From contig JAUICK010000006.1 in assembly GCA_030427865.1 (NCBI GenBank), positions 62,001 through 126,000 on the forward strand: DNA of 64,000 bases, written 5' to 3'. Under the pieces are notes generated by a model that had not been told where the DNA came from, ran no database searches, and saw nothing but the letters and a program-made list of their open reading frames with translations. Positions within the stretch are counted from its first letter, which is position 1; each line of letters starts with the position of its first letter. The position numbers and the translations under genes are program-made. The DNA is from Bacteroidia bacterium (GTDB lineage Bacteria > Bacteroidota > Bacteroidia > Flavobacteriales > Flavobacteriaceae). Of this stretch, positions 53,732 through 63,316 are shown piece after piece.

Positions 53732-53960
53732 TTAGTTTTATTTATTATAATGAAATTATTTAATAAAATTAAATATCTATTCTATTACATAAAGATATAA
53801 AACGTTTATAAAGTAAACAAATATATGTTATATAATATTATATATGCTTATAATATACAAACTTTATACCATTTATTATATTGTAAACGTTATACTTAAC
53901 TGTATTATTACTTTAATTAATAAGACGTTTATTAGTTTGAGTAGTTACAAAATAATGAGT
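53732..53960. promoter_or_regulatory. Very AT-rich spacer with ACGTTTA repeats
   Basis: This 229-base spacer is nearly all A and T. It holds three related words: AAACGTTTA (53800-53808), TAAACGTTA (53884-53892, the inverted form) and GACGTTTAT (53924-53932). They could be binding sites of a regulator of the small-protein/ART pair, or iterons. No gene is seen. Confidence 0.3.
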
Positions 53961-54452
53961 TTATCTATTATTTTCTTTAAAATATTCAACACCTTTAAAA
54001 GCAGCTATTTTGGCTTCATCAATTGTATTAAATAGTTTATTACCCCAAACATTGTTTACACAACATTTATATTTTTTTGAATTAGTATCTGTAATTATAG
54101 TTATAAAATTGTCTTTAAATTTTAAGTATATATTGCCTTTAGCACTAATTTTCCAATTCTTTTTTAACCAATTATTAAGTCTTTGAGCTTTATTGCGAAG
54201 TAGTTTTTCTTGTTTTTTGGGATTTACATAATCATTTGTCATTTTCTCTGCACAAATGCAACCTACATTTAAGGTTTCTGGATAATTTGGATGTTCTACA
54301 ATGTGTACATATCTTATCTTTTCATTATTACACATCATGCATTTTTGATAATCTGTTTCTGAAATGGATTCACCATTTTCTCGAATATCAATAACATTAA
54401 CTAAAAACCAACCTTTGTGTGGTATATCCTTTTTATCCCATTGAAATGACAT
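53961..54452 (-). CDS. Zinc-binding protein of unknown function
   Basis: A 163-residue cytoplasmic protein. A probable zinc site uses CMMC (about 38-41), with HIVEHPNYPETLNVGCICAE providing further His and Cys. A basic helical middle (KKQEKLLRNKAQRLNNWLKK) and a strand-rich end (SAKGNIYLKFKDNFITIITD) follow. The N-terminal pattern WDKKDIPHKGWFLVNVIDIR is a recurring feature of uncharacterised proteins on mobile elements. It is encoded 18 bases after the GIY-YIG-like gene on the same strand, so it may belong to the restriction operon. Confidence 0.7.
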   Translation of the reverse strand: MSFQWDKKDIPHKGWFLVNVIDIRENGESISETDYQKCMMCNNEKIRYVHIVEHPNYPETLNVGCICAEKMTNDYVNPKKQEKLLRNKAQRLNNWLKKNWKISAKGNIYLKFKDNFITIITDTNSKKYKCCVNNVWGNKLFNTIDEAKIAAFKGVEYFKENNR

Positions 54453-54470
54453 ATTGCTTTAATATTTAGA

Positions 54471-55073
54471 TTAATGCCTACCACAAAGAGGCTTTAATCT
54501 ATCTGCTACCATTTTTTCTAGTAAGTTTAAATACATTGGGTTTTGTATATCTTTAAACTCAATTACGTTTAAAGTAATTTCAAAATCTAAACCTTGTGCA
54601 TAATGAACTAACTGCAAACCTTGAGTTCTATTAACTTTATAATAGCCCATATGTTGATTTATTCTACCAACTATATTTGTTAGGTTCGCAGGTTTTTTCT
54701 TACCTCTTCTAATGCCTACATATAACACTTTACTACCTTTATTTGTGTTTTTATTTTTTGCAGGAACTGTTCTATGACCTGTTGTTCCTTTTGGAGTTCT
54801 AAAAGCATTTATTAAATCATTTAACTCATTGGCTTTACTTTCTGTTTCTAACTCAAACCAATATAAACAATGGTTGTGTTTGTGGTCTAATTCTTCAAAT
54901 AAATATCTAAAATCCTCATCAACATTAGGGGAATATCTATCTTCTTGATAGTCTTTTAAGTTTTTGGTATTGAATTTTTTAGAATAAAAACCTTCGACTT
55001 CTTTAGCTATTATTTTATCTACTATAGCTTCTAATTTGCTATTTATTAAATTAATTTCAGATGCAAGTTTCAT
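54471..55073 (-). CDS. GIY-YIG-like protein of the restriction operon
   Basis: A 200-residue protein whose second half resembles a GIY-YIG nuclease: HCLYWFELETES, then KVLYVGIRRGKKKPANLTNI with Tyr, Gly and Arg in the expected order, VGRINQHMGYY with a possible catalytic Arg and His, and LLEKMVADRLKPLCGRH with the acidic position. The first half is helical. The start overlaps the stop of hsdM by 4 bases (ATGA), so the two are translationally coupled. Whether it cuts DNA, modulates the restriction complex or is catalytically dead cannot be told from sequence. Confidence 0.6.
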   Translation of the reverse strand: MKLASEINLINSKLEAIVDKIIAKEVEGFYSKKFNTKNLKDYQEDRYSPNVDEDFRYLFEELDHKHNHCLYWFELETESKANELNDLINAFRTPKGTTGHRTVPAKNKNTNKGSKVLYVGIRRGKKKPANLTNIVGRINQHMGYYKVNRTQGLQLVHYAQGLDFEITLNVIEFKDIQNPMYLNLLEKMVADRLKPLCGRH

Positions 55074-56692
55074 ATGGTATCTAACCCCAATTCTTTTAAA
55101 TAACTATTATGCTCTTCTCTACTTGATTTTATGTTCTCTTCAATAGCTACAAGTTTTGTATTCACTTCTTTTAAGTTGATGATGGGTTCTGGTTTTGCTG
55201 TACTAACATATCTAGAAATATTTAGGTTGTAATCGTTTTTTTCTATTTCTACCATTGATACGCTACGTGCATACCTTTCTATTTTATCTGGTCTGTTTTG
55301 ATAAGTATCAACTATTCTCTTTATATCTTTTTTTCGTAAAACGTTCTGACGTTTTTCTTTTGCAAAATTCTCTTCATCACTTGCATTAATAAATAACACA
55401 TCATCTTCTTTTTTACACTTCTTTAACACCAATATACAAACTGGAATACCAGTTGAAAAGAATAAATTTGATGGCAAACCAATTACAGTATCTATATTGC
55501 CATCCTTTAGTAATTTTTCTCTGATACGTTGTTCTGCACCACCTCTAAATAAAACTCCATGAGGTAAAATAATAGCCATTGTACCCTCATCACTTAAAAA
55601 GTGAAAACCGTGTAATAAAAAGGCAAAATCTGCTGCCGATTTCGGTGCTAAACCATAATTTTTAAAACGAAAATCTTCACCCATTGCTTCTGAAGCATCC
55701 CAACGTAAACTAAAAGGTGGATTTGCAACAATAGCATCAAAAGTTACTTTTTTTGCAGGATTCATTTCGTTTAAAATATCCCATTCGTTTTTTAAGGTAT
55801 CTCCGTGAAATATTTCGAATTCAGAATCTTTAACACCGTGCAACAACATATTCATACGTGCTAAGTTGTATGTTGTGATGTTTTTTTCTTGTCCGTAAAT
55901 TCTACTGATATAGCCACCGCCTTTTTCTATCTTATCTTTTACATTTAAGAGTAAAGAACCTGAGCCACAGGTAAAATCTAACACTCTATTGATTTTTTTC
56001 TTTTTCCCTGCTTTTGGATTTTGACTGTCTAGTGTTACAATTTCTGATAAGATGGTAGAAATTTGCTGTGGTGTATAAAACTCACCTGCTTTTTTACCTG
56101 AACCTGCTGCAAACTCACCAATTAAATACTCGTAAGCATCACCTAATGTGTCTGTGTCTGTTGAAAACTCTGCAATACCATCTGATATTTTTTTGATGAT
56201 AGTACATAGCTTTTTATTTCTATCTGAATAGGTTTTACCAAGTTTTTCTGAATCTAAATTGATTTCTGAAAATAGACCTTTAAAAGAACTCTCAAAAGAT
56301 TCGTTTTCTATATACTTAAAACCCTTTTGAAGATTTACCAATAACTCGTTATCTTGAATACGTGCTAATTCTGAAATGCTACCCCATAAATACTCTGGTT
56401 TAATCACATAGTGTACCTTTCTACGCATTTGCTTTTCAAAAGGTTCTATATCATTTGGGTTTGCTTCATACCAAACTGACAGTGGAGTACGTTTATCATT
56501 TGTTTCTAAATTAGGATAATCTGAACCTAATTCTTTTTTTACAGAAGCCTCATAGTTATCTGATAAATAACGTAAAAAGAGAAATGATAGCATATAATCA
56601 CGAAAATCATCTGCGTTCATTGCACCTCTTAGATCATTGGCTATATCCCAAAGGGCTTTCCCTAATTGTTCTTGTCTTTGTTTTGCAGTCAT
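55070..56692 (-). CDS. hsdM: Type I restriction-modification methyltransferase subunit
   Basis: The N6-adenine methyltransferase of a type I system, acting with HsdS to protect host DNA. The 540 residues begin with the HsdM N-terminal helical domain (QLGKALWDIANDLRGAMNAD). SAM-binding motif I is VLDFTCGSGSLLLNVKDKI (about 240-258) and the catalytic NPPF is in FDAIVANPPFSLRWD (about residue 326). ILPHGVLFRGGAEQRIREKL follows. The gene starts 5 bases after the ATPase gene ends and overlaps the GIY-YIG-like gene by 4 bases. Confidence 0.95.
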   Translation of the reverse strand: MTAKQRQEQLGKALWDIANDLRGAMNADDFRDYMLSFLFLRYLSDNYEASVKKELGSDYPNLETNDKRTPLSVWYEANPNDIEPFEKQMRRKVHYVIKPEYLWGSISELARIQDNELLVNLQKGFKYIENESFESSFKGLFSEINLDSEKLGKTYSDRNKKLCTIIKKISDGIAEFSTDTDTLGDAYEYLIGEFAAGSGKKAGEFYTPQQISTILSEIVTLDSQNPKAGKKKKINRVLDFTCGSGSLLLNVKDKIEKGGGYISRIYGQEKNITTYNLARMNMLLHGVKDSEFEIFHGDTLKNEWDILNEMNPAKKVTFDAIVANPPFSLRWDASEAMGEDFRFKNYGLAPKSAADFAFLLHGFHFLSDEGTMAIILPHGVLFRGGAEQRIREKLLKDGNIDTVIGLPSNLFFSTGIPVCILVLKKCKKEDDVLFINASDEENFAKEKRQNVLRKKDIKRIVDTYQNRPDKIERYARSVSMVEIEKNDYNLNISRYVSTAKPEPIINLKEVNTKLVAIEENIKSSREEHNSYLKELGLDTI

Positions 56693-56697
56693 TCCTT

Positions 56698-57759
56698 TTA
56701 ATACTTAAATTTATATTTAACTTGAATTTTTTGAAAAATATCCTTTAAAAGATCTTCGTCAGCTTCAGCCATTTTATTGAATTGCATTTTGTATGCATTT
56801 TTATGTGATAAATGATTTATAATAACCATTGTATCTGCAATTTTTTCTTTTTCAATTCCTATTTGTTCTAGTGTAAAACTTATTCTACCTTGACCAAGAA
56901 AAGAAGATATATTTTCTAATAATTGTCTTAGAAGAACAAAATGATAGGCAAATAATTCTGATTTAATTGCCTCGTCAATTATTTGCATTAAATGAAGATG
57001 AAATAAAAACACATCTTTTTTTGCATTTTTTAACTCAAGTGTTTCATTAGTATTTTTTAGAATTCCAACCTTTGTAATTTCTTTGAATTTACCACTTTTC
57101 TCACCTCTTGTTAATCTATCTGCAAGAATTGAGAATAAACCTATGTGATGTGTGGTTAATATTATGTTTTTTTCTAGATAATTATCTTCAATTAAATTAA
57201 ATATAGATTCAGAAGTAACATAAATGTTATGTTCATCTAAACTAGAAACAGGGTCATCTATAAAAATATGAGCATTTTGAATATCTGCAAAACCATCAAC
57301 TTCAAATAAAGCCAAAAAGAAACACCATACAAAAATACGCTCTTCGCCTCTTGATATTTTAATTGGACTTTCTGTTTCTTCATCTACAAAGAAAGTAATG
57401 GATTCAAAACCCCGTTCTAAATCCTCATAATTAAACTTGAACTTATATTTCGGTTTATATAAAGCTAGTTTTTCTTCAATAATAGGCACATCTAAAAAAG
57501 AATGAAATTTATTTAGATTACTACTGTTTATGGTGAGCTTAATGTCATTATTATCATTTGATTCATCATTATCCCAAACAAACAAATCTTCACTAAAAGC
57601 ATTATAATAAACACCAGAATGATTATCATCATTTTTTTCTTTAGATATATCTTTATACGCTACAGAAAGTCTTGTTTTCCCTGCACCATTAAATGCATAT
57701 ATTAAAATAATATTCTCATTTAAGCTATATATTTCTTCAGCAATTTCTTTATGATTCAT
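56698..57759 (-). CDS. PrrC-like ATPase, possible anticodon nuclease
   Basis: A 353-residue ABC-type ATPase placed between hsdS and hsdM. The P-loop is AFNGAGKT (residues 22-29, with Ala at the usual first Gly), the ABC signature is ISRGEERIF (135-143), Walker B is AHIFIDDPVSSLDE (163-176) and the H-loop is LTTHHIG. The C-terminal domain carries R278-x3-E282 (LLRQLLENI) and His316/His319 (INHLSHKN). This arrangement resembles the Arg-x3-Glu...His triad of the PrrC anticodon nuclease. The known PrrC also sits in a type I restriction locus. Nuclease activity is inferred, not shown. Confidence 0.68.
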   Translation of the reverse strand: MNHKEIAEEIYSLNENIILIYAFNGAGKTRLSVAYKDISKEKNDDNHSGVYYNAFSEDLFVWDNDESNDNNDIKLTINSSNLNKFHSFLDVPIIEEKLALYKPKYKFKFNYEDLERGFESITFFVDEETESPIKISRGEERIFVWCFFLALFEVDGFADIQNAHIFIDDPVSSLDEHNIYVTSESIFNLIEDNYLEKNIILTTHHIGLFSILADRLTRGEKSGKFKEITKVGILKNTNETLELKNAKKDVFLFHLHLMQIIDEAIKSELFAYHFVLLRQLLENISSFLGQGRISFTLEQIGIEKEKIADTMVIINHLSHKNAYKMQFNKMAEADEDLLKDIFQKIQVKYKFKY

Positions 57760-57761
57760 TT

Positions 57762-58970
57762 TTAAATAATGTTAGGAAACAATTGTTGTAATAAACCTTT
57801 TTTATGGTGTTGTAATTGTTCTATTCTTAGTGTTTGTTTTTCTATTAAAGTATCTACAGATGATAAACACTTGGCTATTCTTTGTTGTTCTTTTGGGTCT
57901 TTAGGTTTTAAAATCTTCAGTTTCGAATAAACAGAAATCCAATGTCTCTTATGTGTACTTACTTCAAACTTCAAATTTTGAATAGCTTCAAACATAAATT
58001 TTATATCATTATCATCTTTAGCTAATAAAATTTTCATTGCTGAGGATTTAACCTTGAAAGAAAAATCTACAAATTTTGATGCTGTTGTAAAGTCATCAAA
58101 AATAATAACTGGAAGGTTTTCATTAAATATTCCTTCTTTTTCATCTGTATAACCTAAAACAAATGTTTTACCTGCTGTTAATACAGGTGTTTCAAACTTA
58201 TCATCATAATCAGTACTTTCAACTAAATAAGGTGTTGGCTGTAAGTAATCAAGACATTTTTCTAAAGTAGTTGGTATCCAGTCTCCATCATTTTGAAATT
58301 CTTTAAAACGAAATTGTGGTTTTGTCTCTCCTTGTTTTGGAAACAACTGTTGTAACAAACCTTTTTTATGGTCTTTTAAAAGGTCTAATTTTTCGGTTTC
58401 TGCTGTGATTAAATTGTCTAAGGATGATAAACAATTGGCTATTTTTTGTTGTTCTTTTTTGTTTGTTGGAATTGCTAATCTAAATTCTTTTAACCAAGTA
58501 GAGTTTAAATTCATTTTAGCACCACCAGCAACTTTCTGCTCCACTTGTTTCCAGAATAAATCTGAATCCATCCAATATCTGACATACTTATTATCAGCTC
58601 TTCTGTTGACTCTAAAAAAACCAAGACTAACAAAAATACCAAACTCAACATCTTCTTTAACAATAATTGGATTACCTAAATTAGAACCAACCCTAGTGAA
58701 AAGTATGTCACCGACTTTTGGTTTTGTACTATCAGGCATACTTAAAAACTTCTCTTCACTTATGTAATTTATATCTTTAAAATCAATATACCCATTTGAG
58801 ATATTCTTTGAAGATAAAAAAGGGATACCTGAATCAATATAATCTGGCTTATGAGTTAAACCTATTTTAATTTTTCCAAGCTCCGAAAACCCAACATCTT
58901 GATATTCTGAATCAAACTCAGGAAAACGTAATTTTGGAATTAACTTTTGTTCTTCTTTATTCATAAGCAT
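57762..58970 (-). CDS. hsdS: Type I restriction-modification specificity subunit
   Basis: The DNA-recognition subunit, 402 residues, with two target-recognition domains and conserved repeats. The first half ends with NCLSSLDNLITAETEKLDLL and KKGLLQQLFPKQG; the second ends with KCLSSVDTLIEKQTLRIEQL and KKGLLQQLFPNII. These repeat helices set the spacing of the two half sites. The variable parts (residues about 20-150 and 225-355) define the target, which cannot be read from sequence. It starts within the end of hsdR, overlapping by 14 bases. Confidence 0.94.
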   Translation of the reverse strand: MLMNKEEQKLIPKLRFPEFDSEYQDVGFSELGKIKIGLTHKPDYIDSGIPFLSSKNISNGYIDFKDINYISEEKFLSMPDSTKPKVGDILFTRVGSNLGNPIIVKEDVEFGIFVSLGFFRVNRRADNKYVRYWMDSDLFWKQVEQKVAGGAKMNLNSTWLKEFRLAIPTNKKEQQKIANCLSSLDNLITAETEKLDLLKDHKKGLLQQLFPKQGETKPQFRFKEFQNDGDWIPTTLEKCLDYLQPTPYLVESTDYDDKFETPVLTAGKTFVLGYTDEKEGIFNENLPVIIFDDFTTASKFVDFSFKVKSSAMKILLAKDDNDIKFMFEAIQNLKFEVSTHKRHWISVYSKLKILKPKDPKEQQRIAKCLSSVDTLIEKQTLRIEQLQHHKKGLLQQLFPNII

Positions 58971-61941
58971 TTAATCCTGCTATTTCACGCCCTTGGGCTA
59001 GTTTGTTTAATAAGGGTACTAAATCTTCCATTAAGTTTAATTCTTTTACTCTACGGTCTTTCCAACCTAAGTCTAAAGGAGCTAATAAATCCGTTAACTT
59101 TTCGCCATCAAATAGCATTCGGTTTAATATTTCATTTATAAACGCATTTAGGCTTTCTGTTGTAATACTATGCTTTTCTGCAAGAATTTGTATTTCTTTT
59201 GCAGCTTTATGGTCTTTAAATTGTTGGTAGCCTTTGCGTATTTCCTCTTCATTTAAAGCATTCCCTACTTCTAAGGTATTTATGTAGGCAATAATATCTA
59301 CACGTTCGTCCATTAAATTGGCACTAGAGCTTAATAGGTTTATTAGCTCCTCACGTGTCATTTTATGCTTCGATGGTTTGTCTTGTGTGTATTTTGCAAT
59401 TAAACCAATGATATAATCGTAATCGATTACTGCAGAAGAAAAGAGTACAAATTCGAAATCTAATTGTTGTATATCTTTAGGTGCTTGGTCGCCTTTTTTA
59501 TTTTGAGCAGCCTGTAAACGTTTAGCCGTATCTAAATACGCCGATTTAAAAGAACGTAAATCGTCTTCAGGTAATAAGGCTTCAATGGTTTCTGTTTGGG
59601 TTTCTTCTAAATCTGTATATTGATCTAGTTGTGTTTTGTAACGTTGTACTTCTTTAAAGGCATTTATAAAACCTGCACGTGCTTCATCGCCTTTTAAATT
59701 ACTCACTTCAGAAGCATTACATTCCAACCCTTTGGCTTCCATAAACTGCACCAAATTGTTTACTGCTTTTTGGTATTTCTCAATAACTTTAGGTGCAGCA
59801 TCTACCAACCAAATTTCTTTTGCTTTATCTATTTTAGCCCCAGAAAAACGAATCATTGCTTTGTTTACCTCTTCTTCTTGGTCTCTAAAGACTAAAATAT
59901 TACCATAAGGTTTGGTATCGTTTATTACTCTATTGGTACGTGAATAAGCTTGTATTAATCCATGGTATCTTAAATTTTTATCTACATACAACGTATTTAG
60001 ATATTTAGAATCGAAACCTGTGAGTAGCATATCTACCACAATAACAACATCAATCTTGTTTTTATGAGGATAGTCTGCATTGGTATATTTTTGGTCTTTG
60101 ATACGTTTCTGAATATCTTGATAATACAAATCGAACTCACTTATACTATGGTTTGAACCATATTGTTTGTTATAATCTGCTAGTATAGTAGTTAAAGCTT
60201 CTTTCTTTTTGTTAGGTTCTATTTGATTGTCTGCCTTTTCTTGAGGTAAATCTTCTTGTATTTGTTTTATGTCCTTATTACCTTCTGCTGGAGGAGAAAA
60301 CACACAAGCAATTTGCAATGGTTTGTAATCTGGATTTACTTGGGTAAACTCTCTTTGATTTTGTTTGAATAAATGATAGTATTCAATAGCATCTGAAATA
60401 GAAGATGTAGCCAATACACTATTAAACCTTCTGTAATGTGTTGCTTTATCGTGCTTTTTTAAAATGGTATCAATTACCGCCATTTTATGGCTTAAACTAT
60501 CGGTATCAATTTTTACATCAGGTTTAAAATAATCGATATGAAAACGCAATACGTTTTTATCTTCAATGGCATTTGTAATGGTATACGCGTGTAATTCTTT
60601 TTGAAAAACATCTTCTGTAGTTTTATAAGATGCCTGTGTACCTTCAATAGTTCTATAAGTGGCATTTTCTTCAAAAATGGGTGTTCCTGTAAAACCGAAT
60701 AATTGTGCTTTCGGGAAAAACTCAACAATTGCTTTATGGTTTTCTCCAAATTGTGAACGGTGACATTCATCAAAAATAAATACTACACGTTTGTCTTTTA
60801 AAGGAGCTAAGTGTTCAATGTAATTTTTATCATTTTTGGTATCTAATGCCAAGCCAAGTTTTTGAATTGTGGTTACAATTACTTTATCTGCATAATCTGT
60901 AGAAAGCATTCTTTTTACCAATGTTTTGGTATTGGTATTTTCTTCTACACTACCTTCTTGAAATTTATTAAACTCCTCTCTGGTTTGTCTATCTAAGTCT
61001 TTTCTATCTACAACAAACAAACATTTTTCAATAGCATCATTATCTTTTAAAAGTGTAGAAGCTTTAAAAGAGGTTAGCGTTTTACCACTTCCTGTAGTAT
61101 GCCAAATGTATCCATTTCCTCTATCTTGTTCAATACAATCAACTATAGCTTTTACTGCATAAATTTGATAAGGTCGCATTACCAATATCTTTTGCTCAGT
61201 TTCCACTAACACCATATAGCGACTAATCATTTCACCTAAGGTACATTTTGCTAGAAACTTTTCAGTAAAATCGTCTAAGTGATTAATTTTAGAATTGTCT
61301 TCTTTGGCTAAAGTATAAACTGGTAAAAACTGCTCGTCTGCATTAAAAGCAAAGTGTTTGTTATTATTGTTAGAAAAATAAAAGGTTCTTGTTTTATTAC
61401 TAACGATAAATAATTGCATAAAGCACATTAAGGAATTGGTATATCCGTTTCCTGCATCATTTTTATAATCAACTATTTGTTGCATTGCACGATTAGGACT
61501 AATCTGCAAGGTTTTTAATTCTATTTGAACGAGAGGTAGTCCATTAATCAACAAAATAACATCATATCTATGATTGCTATTTTGGGTATTCATTCGAAGC
61601 TGATTGATAACTTCAAAATCATTTTTACACCAATCTTTTATATTTACTAAAGTATAATGAAGAGGTGTATCGTCTTCTCTGATAAAGGTGTTTCTTTTTC
61701 TTAATAAGTTAGATGTTTTAAATACATCTGGGTTTATAATCTCTGTAAGTAGCTTATCAAATTCGGTATCCGTTAATTTAACTCTATTTAATGCTTCAAA
61801 CTTTTGTCTAAAGTTTTGCTCTAATGAAGCTCTATCTCTTATATCAGTTCTATAGGTGTATTTTAGGTCTTGCAATTTACCTACAAGTCCATATTCTATA
61901 TCTGCCTCATTAACACTATTTATTTGTGTATTACTACTCAT
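58957..61941 (-). CDS. hsdR: Type I restriction endonuclease subunit
   Basis: The 994-residue motor and nuclease subunit that translocates and cleaves unmethylated DNA. The N-terminal PD-(D/E)XK domain has YDVILLINGLPLVQIELKTL (about 125-145). The helicase motor has Walker A in HTTGSGKTLTSFKA (about 283), Walker B in FIFDECHRSQFG (about 392), VVDMLLTGFDSKYLNTLYVD and LIQAYSRTNRV. The C-terminal helical domain binds the methylase complex. It is the first restriction gene of the minus-strand operon. Confidence 0.96.
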   Translation of the reverse strand: MSSNTQINSVNEADIEYGLVGKLQDLKYTYRTDIRDRASLEQNFRQKFEALNRVKLTDTEFDKLLTEIINPDVFKTSNLLRKRNTFIREDDTPLHYTLVNIKDWCKNDFEVINQLRMNTQNSNHRYDVILLINGLPLVQIELKTLQISPNRAMQQIVDYKNDAGNGYTNSLMCFMQLFIVSNKTRTFYFSNNNNKHFAFNADEQFLPVYTLAKEDNSKINHLDDFTEKFLAKCTLGEMISRYMVLVETEQKILVMRPYQIYAVKAIVDCIEQDRGNGYIWHTTGSGKTLTSFKASTLLKDNDAIEKCLFVVDRKDLDRQTREEFNKFQEGSVEENTNTKTLVKRMLSTDYADKVIVTTIQKLGLALDTKNDKNYIEHLAPLKDKRVVFIFDECHRSQFGENHKAIVEFFPKAQLFGFTGTPIFEENATYRTIEGTQASYKTTEDVFQKELHAYTITNAIEDKNVLRFHIDYFKPDVKIDTDSLSHKMAVIDTILKKHDKATHYRRFNSVLATSSISDAIEYYHLFKQNQREFTQVNPDYKPLQIACVFSPPAEGNKDIKQIQEDLPQEKADNQIEPNKKKEALTTILADYNKQYGSNHSISEFDLYYQDIQKRIKDQKYTNADYPHKNKIDVVIVVDMLLTGFDSKYLNTLYVDKNLRYHGLIQAYSRTNRVINDTKPYGNILVFRDQEEEVNKAMIRFSGAKIDKAKEIWLVDAAPKVIEKYQKAVNNLVQFMEAKGLECNASEVSNLKGDEARAGFINAFKEVQRYKTQLDQYTDLEETQTETIEALLPEDDLRSFKSAYLDTAKRLQAAQNKKGDQAPKDIQQLDFEFVLFSSAVIDYDYIIGLIAKYTQDKPSKHKMTREELINLLSSSANLMDERVDIIAYINTLEVGNALNEEEIRKGYQQFKDHKAAKEIQILAEKHSITTESLNAFINEILNRMLFDGEKLTDLLAPLDLGWKDRRVKELNLMEDLVPLLNKLAQGREIAGLNAYE

Positions 61942-62057
61942 TCGACGTTATAGCTTTTTTTATTTGTTAAAAATATAAATATATATTGATTAAATAATAG
62001 GTTTTTGAGCATTTCCTTTTTACCCCTGTTTTAAGGTATATTACAAGTTATAAAACA

Positions 62058-62957
62058 TTAGTTGTTTTTGCAATAGTTTATCTGTTCTATAATTTTACTT
62101 CTGATGCTTTTTTCTAATTCTGAATCTGTAAACGTTTCTAACAGTTTAGCGTACTTTTTTCTGTATAGGGTATATGAATCTTTATGATATTTTTTTAAAC
62201 CCATACAACTGTCTTTATCTTTCATAGCCCCCATTAGCATTATTTCTTTTGGTTGTAATTCTTGATAGTTGATTATGGGTTGTTTTTTAATTGTATCATA
62301 CACATTTAATAACTCATCTGCCAACGCATCAAACTTTTGTTTGTTTACCAAATCTGCTACTGTATATATGCCTATGGCATTTTTACCCGTATTTATGTAT
62401 CTGTAGTTTGCTTCTAGTTCAAACCGAATTAAGCTTTTATCTACTGTAACACCTGATTTTAATTTGGCTTGATAGGTCTTGTCATAGCCCTTTATATTGT
62501 AATTTGTCGCCTTAAAATGAGCACCATAAACACGAGTTGTATTGCGCATTAAAAAGGGTTTTTTGCCTTTATATTCTAGCCAATTTCTAAAGGTATTGTC
62601 TTCAATTTCGTTAATGACTACTGCTACTGATGTTTTTCTTACTTGAGCCGTATATAAATTGAAATCGAAATAATCATTAAGTTCCTCAATCGCCTTTACC
62701 ACTTCTGAATAGATAAAGGGTTTGTAATTGTTATTCATATAGAATTTTTGTAAACTATTACTTATTATCAATTCTGATGAAGTTAATTTAAAATCTAAAT
62801 TTCTAAATTTTGCACTATAAGAAGTTACCTCGCAAATTTTGGGATTGTATTTTGGCGACCATTGAATATTGTTCCAATAAAAAGGCTCTCTTGTTCTTCT
62901 AATTACTTCTTTTGGCATTTTGTCTATTTGCTGAACTAAAACGTTAGTATCGTACAA
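62058..62957 (-). CDS. Replication-initiator-like protein (phage gene II/X type)
   Basis: A 299-residue protein whose pattern resembles the rolling-circle initiators of filamentous phages and small plasmids: SLQKFYMNNNYKPFIYSEVV near residue 90, AQVRKTSVAVVI as the central strand, NIKGYDKTYQAK and LIRFELEANYRY in the second half. The helical C-terminus ends KSIRSKIIEQINYCKNN. A catalytic tyrosine cannot be assigned with confidence. It follows the excisionase-type gene by 11 bases. The alternative is a mobilisation or RteC-type protein of an integrative element. Confidence 0.5.
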   Translation of the reverse strand: MYDTNVLVQQIDKMPKEVIRRTREPFYWNNIQWSPKYNPKICEVTSYSAKFRNLDFKLTSSELIISNSLQKFYMNNNYKPFIYSEVVKAIEELNDYFDFNLYTAQVRKTSVAVVINEIEDNTFRNWLEYKGKKPFLMRNTTRVYGAHFKATNYNIKGYDKTYQAKLKSGVTVDKSLIRFELEANYRYINTGKNAIGIYTVADLVNKQKFDALADELLNVYDTIKKQPIINYQELQPKEIMLMGAMKDKDSCMGLKKYHKDSYTLYRKKYAKLLETFTDSELEKSIRSKIIEQINYCKNN

Positions 62958-62968
62958 AACAGTAGCCT

Positions 62969-63247
62969 TTAATTTTTAACTGCTTCTTTGTAATTTTTAT
63001 CTAAAAGCTGTTGTACGTCGCTCATTCTATAATAGATTTTTGAGCCTATTTGAGAATAGGAAATGACACCTGTATCTCGCCAAGTTTGAGCAGTTCTTTT
63101 GCTAATGTGCATTAGCTGTAAAAACTCTTGATTGTCTAAAAAAATGTCTTCTGGTTTCTTTTGCTTTTCTTTTAGTTGATTGTTTAATTCGTCTAAACGA
63201 TTTACTAAATCTGTGTACTGTTGTGCGCTTAAAATGATTGCTTCCAT
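62969..63247 (-). CDS. Helix-turn-helix protein (excisionase-type)
   Basis: A 92-residue DNA-binding protein. The first part is a coiled helix (YTDLVNRLDELNNQLKEKQK); the HTH_17 domain follows (FLQLMHISKRTAQTWRDTGV, then ISYSQIGSKIYYRMSDVQQL). Such proteins control excision or early genes of integrative elements in Bacteroidetes. It is encoded just upstream of the replication-like gene and is probably co-transcribed with it. Its partner at 52.2 kb has the same fold. Confidence 0.85.
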   Translation of the reverse strand: MEAIILSAQQYTDLVNRLDELNNQLKEKQKKPEDIFLDNQEFLQLMHISKRTAQTWRDTGVISYSQIGSKIYYRMSDVQQLLDKNYKEAVKN

Positions 63248-63316
63248 TTACTTCAATTTTTTGTGTTTAACATTAATTTCGGAGTAAATTTGAGCTAATA
63301 AGTGAAGTAAAAACAG

